Assembly (NCBI GenBank): GCA_964590495.1
Contig: CAZPWQ010000066.1
Location: forward strand, 1 to 18,704
Reading direction: 5' to 3'
Source of the DNA: CAZPWQ01 sp964590495
GTDB taxonomy: Bacteria > Bacteroidota > Rhodothermia > Balneolales > Balneolaceae
DNA length: 18,704 bases
Part shown: positions 14,806 through 18,704 of the stretch, one piece after another
How the letters are laid out: each line of letters opens with the position of its first letter
Position numbering within the stretch: position 1 is the stretch's first letter
The notes under the pieces: model-generated
Told to the model about the DNA's origin: nothing
What the model saw: only the letters and a program-made list of their open reading frames with translations
The model's database searches: none
Position numbers and translations under genes: made by a program

Positions 14806-14990
14806 GTTTCACATTCAAAACCGGAGGTAGCGGGACAGGCGTGCCGAAACAGGGGTCCGGTACGAGTGCGGTGAGTGTGAAGGGAGAGAATTCCGTCGCC
14901 TATCTACCTTCAAACCTCGTTCCGCACCTCTGGTGCGGAATGCAAACTTGTGACCTCCGGTCACGGAAAGGTCTGACACGAGGGTGAAGA
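14806..14990. other. GC-richer, highly palindromic block (candidate structured RNA or repeat element)
   Basis: Several inverted repeats lie in about 185 nt. TTCACATTC (14808-14816) pairs with GAGTGTGAA (14873-14881) and encloses ACCGGA (14820-14825) / TCCGGT (14856-14861). CTTCA plus CCTCG (14908-14919) pairs with CGAGG plus TGAAG (14979-14989) and encloses two near-perfect hairpins: TTCCGCACC/GGTGCGGAA (14920-14940, loop TCT) and GTGACC/GGTCAC (14950-14964, loop TCC). AGGTAG (14825-14830) can pair instead with CTACCT (14904-14909). No ORF of note crosses it. The strand, if transcribed, is unknown. It may be a structured RNA, an asnS leader element, or a non-autonomous mobile/repeat element. 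Confidence 0.5.
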
Positions 14991-15177
14991 TTCATTTCTT
15001 TTATGAGGTGGTACGACAAATCATTTTATTTCTTTGATTGTATTTTGAATAACTGCTATCCTTGGATACCGTTTTACCAGGTTTGTCTGTCGGCTCATTA
15101 ACCTGATGATAATCTTGTTTTAGAATGGTTCAGCAGCAATAAGATGAAACAAAAATTTAACTCAACAAGAATTTGCA
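14991..15177. other. Gap before asnS, no clear promoter
   Basis: Unremarkable AT-rich sequence between the palindromic block and asnS. TAATCTTG occurs near 15108-15116 as a one-mismatch -7 box, but no TTG sits at the proper distance. No terminator, SD or ORF is evident. Confidence 0.35.
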
Positions 15178-16674
15178 ATGGTATACATTCGGGAACTGAG
15201 CGAACACGATGGTAAAGATGTAACATTGAAAGGGTGGGTTTATAATTACCGGAGCAGTAAGAATTTATATTTTCTGGAACTCCGCGACGGTTCCGGCATC
15301 TGTCAATGTGTTATTGCCAAAGATGATGTGAGCCAGGAGACATGGGAAGCAGCTGATTCCCTGCGCCAGGAAAGTTCGCTCGAAGTATCTGGTGAAATTG
15401 TCGAAGATGAACGCAGCATCGGCGGATACGAGATGCGGGTTGATGATCTTAAAGTCATACAGGTTGCGGAAGATTATCCCATTACTCCCAAAGAGCATGG
15501 AGTGGAATTTTTAATGGAAAACCGGCACCTCTGGCTGCGGAGCCAGCGTCAGTGGGCGGCTATGCGTGTGCGCAATGAAATTATTTATGCAATCCATATT
15601 TTTTTCCAGGAGCGGGGTTTTGTACAGATGGATGCTCCCATATTTACCGGAAATGCGGCAGAGGGTACAACTAATTTATTTGAAACTGAATATTTTGATG
15701 ACAAGGCCTATCTCACTCAGTCGGGTCAGCTGTACGGTGAGGCGATGGCAATGGCACATGGCCTGATTTATACCTTTGGCCCGACCTTCCGTGCTGAAAA
15801 GAGCAAGACGAGACGTCACCTTACCGAGTTTTGGATGATTGAGCCGGAGATGGCTTTCTATGACCTGGATATGAATATTGATCTGGCCGAAGATTTTATC
15901 CGTTTTATTGTGAAGCGGGTGTTGGATAACCGCGGTCGGGAATTGGATATTCTGGAGAGGGATACCGCCGGATTGAAAAAAACAGTTAAAAAAGGGTTTC
16001 CGCGTATTTCCTATTCCGAAGCTGTTGAACAGCTCCGGAGCGATGAGATCGCCGACATGCTTGACCGGATGGCCGAGGACCGGAAAAAGGAGCATTGCCA
16101 CCTGGAAAAAGAGCGGAATGAACTGGAAAGCGAAAGAGGACAGGCCAAAAAATGGCGCAAATCACAGATCGATCAGCGCATTAAAGAGATCGCAGCCCGA
16201 ATTGGACAAATAGAAGAGGATCTAAGGAATATTCCCGAATGGAGAAAGTCAGCCCTCAATTTTGAATGGGGTGAAGATTTCGGCGGCAGTGACGAGACGC
16301 TGCTTACCATGCAATATGAGACACCAGTTATTGTACACCGGTATCCGGCTGAAATCAAAGCTTTTTATATGAAACGGGATCCTGAAGATGAAAAACTTGC
16401 TTTGGCCGTTGATGTACTGGCACCGGAAGGATATGGTGAAATTATCGGCGGAAGTGAACGGGAAGAGGATCCGGAGACAATCAGAAAACGAATTAAAGAA
16501 CACGGCCTCTCCGAGGAAGTCTTCAGCTGGTATCTGGATTTGAGAAAATACGGGACAGTACCTCATTCCGGCTTCGGTCTGGGACTGGAGAGAACGGTGG
16601 CCTGGCTCTGTGGCCTTGATCATGTAAGGGAGACAATCCCGTTTCCAAGGATGCTCGGAAGGCTCAGGCCGTAA
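15178..16674 (+). CDS. asnS: Asparaginyl-tRNA synthetase with charged insertion
   Basis: AsnRS charges tRNA-Asn with asparagine in the cytoplasm. The N-terminal OB-fold anticodon-binding domain covers about residues 1-95 (Val-Thr-Leu-Lys-Gly-Trp-Val-Tyr-Asn-Tyr-Arg). The class II catalytic core has motif 2 at Gly-Pro-Thr-Phe-Arg-Ala-Glu (201-207) followed by His-Leu-Thr-Glu-Phe-Trp-Met, and motif 3 at Gly-Phe-Gly-Leu-Gly-Leu-Glu-Arg (464-471). Between Ser-Tyr-Ser-Glu-Ala-Val (278-283) and Phe-Glu-Trp-Gly-Glu-Asp-Phe (362-368) lies an insertion of roughly 70 residues that is almost all charged and looks like a coiled-coil hairpin. This makes the protein 498 residues, against about 430-470 for familiar AsnRS. 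The core motifs are intact, so it should be active. The ATG at 15178 starts just before the OB-fold; no SD is present. Confidence 0.95.
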   Translation: MVYIRELSEHDGKDVTLKGWVYNYRSSKNLYFLELRDGSGICQCVIAKDDVSQETWEAADSLRQESSLEVSGEIVEDERSIGGYEMRVDDLKVIQVAEDYPITPKEHGVEFLMENRHLWLRSQRQWAAMRVRNEIIYAIHIFFQERGFVQMDAPIFTGNAAEGTTNLFETEYFDDKAYLTQSGQLYGEAMAMAHGLIYTFGPTFRAEKSKTRRHLTEFWMIEPEMAFYDLDMNIDLAEDFIRFIVKRVLDNRGRELDILERDTAGLKKTVKKGFPRISYSEAVEQLRSDEIADMLDRMAEDRKKEHCHLEKERNELESERGQAKKWRKSQIDQRIKEIAARIGQIEEDLRNIPEWRKSALNFEWGEDFGGSDETLLTMQYETPVIVHRYPAEIKAFYMKRDPEDEKLALAVDVLAPEGYGEIIGGSEREEDPETIRKRIKEHGLSEEVFSWYLDLRKYGTVPHSGFGLGLERTVAWLCGLDHVRETIPFPRMLGRLRP

Positions 16675-16690
16675 ATTTGTTATTGGTGCC

Positions 16691-16729
16691 AAAAAAGATC
16701 CGCAAAGTCTTTGGAGACTTTGCGGATCT
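16691..16729 (-). terminator. Perfect hairpin, terminator-like on minus strand
   Basis: GATCCGCAAAGTCT (16697-16710) pairs with AGACTTTGCGGATC (16715-16728), fourteen perfect pairs with a TTGG loop; A16696-T16729 extends it. Only the minus strand has a T-run after the stem (from AAAAAA at 16691-16696). The plus strand, on which both asnS and holA lie, has none. It may still slow or end asnS transcription. Confidence 0.65.
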
Positions 16730-16758
16730 CGGTTCTGGCTAATTCAGATATTATAACA

Positions 16759-17823
16759 ATGCCCAAAAAGACCAGCATAGAACTCTACTCCGAGGTGCTT
16801 GATGAATTGAAATCAGGTGAGCGGAAACCCATATACTTTTTTTATGGTGAAGAAGAGTTCTTCCTGGATCGACTGCAGGATGTTGTCGAATCACTTGTAC
16901 CCGCCGACCAGAAGGATTTTAATTTCGACCTGCTTTACGGCAGGGATGTGACGCCGGAAAGAGTGCTGTCGATCATACGCAGTTATCCGATGATGGCTGA
17001 GCAGCGTATCGTTATTCTTCGGGACTTTAAACAGTTGAACCGACCGGCGGCAGATGAGAACAGTTACGGCGGCGATGTCAACGACCTTATACCATACCTG
17101 GAGCGTCCCAATCCCACTACTCTTTTTGTTTGTATCGACTCAAAAAAACCATCCGGGAACACAAAGGTCGGAAAAGCATTTAATAAGAAAAATAATGTAG
17201 GATTGTACGAGTTTCAGGAAGTGCCGGATTATCGTTTGCCCGACTGGATCATTGCATGGGCCCAGCAACAACACAAGAGAAGAGTTGAGCCCGGAGCCGC
17301 CCGGATGCTGGCTCAATACGCGGGGAACAGTCTGCAAATACTGTCCACAGAAATAGATAAGGTGTGTACTTTTGTAGACACTTCTAAAACAATCACAGAG
17401 AGTGCGATAAAAAAAATAATTGGTTTATATCGCGAATATTCGGTGTTTGAGCTAAAAGACGCCATGATTGAGCGCGACCTCGAAAAGTCGCTCTTTATTG
17501 CGGAACAGATGTTGCAACATACTAAGACAGACACGGGAGAAATTATTCGTTCCGTGGGGTTCTTTTACAATATGTTCTCAAACATCTGGCAAATCAGACG
17601 CCTTGCCGCCCAGGGTAATAATAAAAAGCAAGTTCAATCTAAACTGGGTATCAAGAACAGCTGGTATTTTAATAAACTTTGGCAGGATGCCTCAGCTTTT
17701 AAGCTGTCAGAAATGCCCAGGGTTTTTGAGACATTATTGGATGCCGACAGGGCAGCCAAAGGTTTTTCAACAATGGACCCCTCCACAATACTTCTCCTGA
17801 TGATCAAAAGGATCATCAACTGA
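16759..17823 (+). CDS. holA: DNA polymerase III subunit delta
   Basis: HolA is the delta subunit of the clamp-loader complex; it opens the beta clamp ring. The 354-residue protein starts Met-Pro-Lys-Lys-Thr-Ser-Ile-Glu-Leu. It shows Pro-Ile-Tyr-Phe-Phe-Tyr-Gly-Glu-Glu-Glu-Phe-Phe-Leu near residues 26-38, the typical delta N-terminal strand and clamp-contact region. It also has Ala-Gln-Tyr-Ala-Gly-Asn-Ser-Leu-Gln-Ile-Leu-Ser-Thr-Glu-Ile-Asp-Lys-Val, a conserved family block, and the Tyr-Ser-Val-Phe-Glu-Leu-Lys-Asp-Ala segment. The C-terminal collar domain is helical. An in-frame TTG at 16711 would lengthen it by 16 residues, but that codon lies in the loop of the preceding hairpin and the added residues look unconserved, so I prefer the ATG at 16759. 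Confidence 0.9.
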   Translation: MPKKTSIELYSEVLDELKSGERKPIYFFYGEEEFFLDRLQDVVESLVPADQKDFNFDLLYGRDVTPERVLSIIRSYPMMAEQRIVILRDFKQLNRPAADENSYGGDVNDLIPYLERPNPTTLFVCIDSKKPSGNTKVGKAFNKKNNVGLYEFQEVPDYRLPDWIIAWAQQQHKRRVEPGAARMLAQYAGNSLQILSTEIDKVCTFVDTSKTITESAIKKIIGLYREYSVFELKDAMIERDLEKSLFIAEQMLQHTKTDTGEIIRSVGFFYNMFSNIWQIRRLAAQGNNKKQVQSKLGIKNSWYFNKLWQDASAFKLSEMPRVFETLLDADRAAKGFSTMDPSTILLLMIKRIIN

Positions 17824-17853
17824 AAACGGCAAAATAGTTGCCACTTAAGTTGA

Positions 17854-17896
17854 TGACCCTTGTAAATAATCAATTGCAACATCAAATCAGGGGTCA
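17854..17896 (+). promoter_or_regulatory. Inverted repeat before sigma factor gene
   Basis: TGACCC (17854-17859) and GGGTCA (17891-17896) are exact inverted copies 31 nt apart, the second ending 6 nt before the sigma gene ATG. If transcribed, the stem would cover the region just upstream of the start codon. It may also be two half-sites of an operator. No canonical promoter with TTG/TAnnTTTG spacing was found here. Confidence 0.35.
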
Positions 17897-17902
17897 ATTA
17901 TT

Positions 17903-18514
17903 ATGGAAGCTATTTCTCGGGCTAAATTACAACAGCTTTCGGATGAAGATTTAATGGAACGCTTTCAAGCCGGATACGAAGACGCATTTAATTTATTGTT
18001 AAAGCGCTATCAGGATCGATTACATAACTTTCTTTATAGATATACCCACGATCACCAGGATTGTGAAGATCTTGTTCAGGAAACTTTTTTCAGGGTATAT
18101 CGCAGCCGCCACTCCTATGAACGGATCGCCAAGTTTTCTACGTGGATGTATACTATTGCCATTAACCTGGCAAAAAGTCTGTACAAGAAAAAGAAGCGTA
18201 TGACAACTGTAACCATCCACAAAGACCCGTCAGACAGCGAAGATCAGCCGATGAAGATCGAGGATACCGAAATTCTACCGGATGATTCGCTGCACGAGAA
18301 AATGTGTGTCGATCAGCTTGAAAAAGCGCTCATGGAACTTAGTGACGATTTCCGGGAAGTTGTGGTGCTTCGCGATATTCAGCAGCTATCGTACGAAGAA
18401 ATCGCTGAAATCGCTGATCTGCCAATGGGTACTGTAAAGTCCCGTATCAACCGTGGAAGGGCACAATTACAGGAAATGTTAGAAAAATATGTATATCCTG
18501 AAACAATTTCTTAG
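17903..18514 (+). CDS. ECF-type RNA polymerase sigma factor (RpoE-like)
   Basis: This 203-residue protein has the two-domain plan of extracytoplasmic function sigma factors. Sigma region 2 spans about 25-97, with Asp-Cys-Glu-Asp-Leu-Val-Gln-Glu-Thr-Phe-Phe-Arg-Val-Tyr (polymerase binding) and Phe-Ser-Thr-Trp-Met-Tyr-Thr-Ile-Ala-Ile-Asn-Leu (-10 recognition). A charged linker follows. Sigma region 4 spans about 138-195, with the helix-turn-helix Leu-Ser-Tyr-Glu-Glu-Ile-Ala-Glu-Ile-Ala-Asp-Leu-Pro-Met-Gly-Thr-Val-Lys-Ser-Arg. The next gene looks like its anti-sigma partner, so the pair probably responds to an envelope or stress signal. Target genes cannot be seen. Such sigma factors often activate their own promoter, but I could not identify one. 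Confidence 0.93.
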   Translation: MEAISRAKLQQLSDEDLMERFQAGYEDAFNLLLKRYQDRLHNFLYRYTHDHQDCEDLVQETFFRVYRSRHSYERIAKFSTWMYTIAINLAKSLYKKKKRMTTVTIHKDPSDSEDQPMKIEDTEILPDDSLHEKMCVDQLEKALMELSDDFREVVVLRDIQQLSYEEIAEIADLPMGTVKSRINRGRAQLQEMLEKYVYPETIS

Positions 18515-18519
18515 TAGCT

Positions 18520-18565
18520 GAGTTAAAGGGTATTAGATGAACTTGCTAACTCTTATTACCCTTTA
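18520..18565 (+). promoter_or_regulatory. Interleaved inverted repeats between sigma and anti-sigma genes
   Basis: TAAAGGGTA (18524-18532) and TACCCTTTA (18557-18565) are perfect inverted copies. GAGTTA (18520-18525) and TAACTC (18547-18552) are a second pair. The order A-B-A'-B' means the two stems either exclude each other or form a pseudoknot. The second stem ends 6 nt before the anti-sigma ATG. It could set the ratio of anti-sigma to sigma protein. Confidence 0.5.
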
Positions 18566-18571
18566 TAGATA

Positions 18572-18704
18572 ATGAATACTACAGAATTTGATCAGGATAA
18601 GATATTAAGCGACATCCTGTGCGATTATGTCGACGGAAAACTCAATGAGGGAGAACGTTCTTCATTTGAGGAATATCTCAATGAAAATAAACCGGAAAAG
18701 AAAT
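18572..18704 (+). CDS. Probable anti-sigma factor, N-terminal part (cut by window end)
   Basis: Only the first 44 codons are inside the window. The visible protein starts Met-Asn-Thr-Thr-Glu-Phe and contains Leu-Cys-Asp-Tyr-Val-Asp-Gly-Lys-Leu-Asn-Glu-Gly-Glu-Arg-Ser-Ser-Phe-Glu-Glu-Tyr-Leu. This matches the usual start of zinc-finger-type anti-sigma factors (a Leu-Asp-Gly-Glu-Leu...Glu-Arg...Phe-Glu-Xaa-His-Leu pattern). A Cys at position 15 is present, but the typical His is replaced by Tyr, and any further Cys pair lies beyond the window, so zinc binding cannot be judged. It follows the ECF sigma gene by 57 nt on the same strand, the standard place for its anti-sigma partner. Confidence 0.7.
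   Translation, partial: MNTTEFDQDKILSDILCDYVDGKLNEGERSSFEEYLNENKPEKK

Noticed and set aside
14845..14910. Group II intron 3' end (domains V-VI)
   Set aside because: Only the terminal CTATCTACC-like word is reminiscent. A proper 34-nt domain V hairpin cannot be formed and there is no reverse transcriptase gene.
14806..14990. T-box riboswitch upstream of asnS
   Set aside because: The conserved T-box sequence (AGGGUGGNACCGCG) and its terminator/antiterminator pair are not present, and this lineage is not known for T-boxes.
16711..16758. Upstream TTG start for holA adding 16 residues
   Set aside because: The codon is in the loop of a 14-bp perfect hairpin and the extra residues precede the natural Met-Pro-Lys-Lys start without conserved character.
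1..18704. CRISPR arrays, tRNA or rRNA genes, transposases, phage genes, toxin-antitoxin or defence modules
   Set aside because: I looked for each on both strands and found no supporting sequence; almost all coding capacity is accounted for by housekeeping genes.

Overview
The window is a bacterial chromosome segment made mostly of housekeeping translation and RNA-metabolism genes. Three things point to the Bacteroidota/Rhodothermota/Balneolota side of the tree. The gene order is rimP-nusA-infB-rbfA-truB-ribF-rpsO-pnp-M16 peptidase. Shine-Dalgarno motifs are nearly absent, with nusA as the exception. Two promoters match the Bacteroidetes-type -33/-7 consensus exactly (TTG-N20-TATCTTTG). The very acidic proteins (InfB N-terminus, NusA, PNPase) suggest a salt-adapted member, possibly a Balneolales relative; that placement is inference.

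Layout. Positions 1-671 hold a minus-strand DUF192 lipoprotein gene and a short dispersed repeat just past its stop. Positions 672-1053 are non-coding and carry a palindrome, the rimP promoter and a terminator-like hairpin at the predicted 5' end of the transcript. Positions 1078-7951 form the rimP-nusA-infB-rbfA-truB-ribF operon. rpsO (8051-8320) has its own promoter and terminator. pnp (8503-10626) ends at a strong terminator and is followed by a YmxG-like M16 peptidase gene (10724-11977). Positions 11978-12441 are non-coding, full of degenerate repeats, and end in a minus-strand terminator. A TorF-like porin gene and an ammonium transporter gene (12442-14561) lie on the minus strand and may be co-transcribed. 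Positions 14562-15177 are non-coding: a very AT-rich stretch, then a GC-richer, strongly palindromic block. Next come asnS with an unusual charged insertion, a perfect hairpin with its T-run on the opposite strand, holA, an ECF sigma factor and the start of its probable anti-sigma gene, cut off by the window end.

How the genes fit together. The central block couples transcription elongation (NusA), initiation (IF2), 30S maturation (RimP, RbfA, S15), tRNA modification (TruB), flavin cofactor synthesis (RibF) and RNA turnover (PNPase). AsnRS and DNA polymerase III delta extend the housekeeping theme. The accessory parts are a nitrogen-uptake pair (AmtB plus a porin) and an envelope-stress-type sigma/anti-sigma pair.

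I found no convincing new multi-gene system. The points most worth a second look are regulatory or structural: the 5'-terminal hairpin of the rimP operon, the folded block upstream of asnS, the coiled-coil insertion in AsnRS, the interleaved inverted repeats between sigma and anti-sigma genes, and the dispersed repeats just past gene ends.
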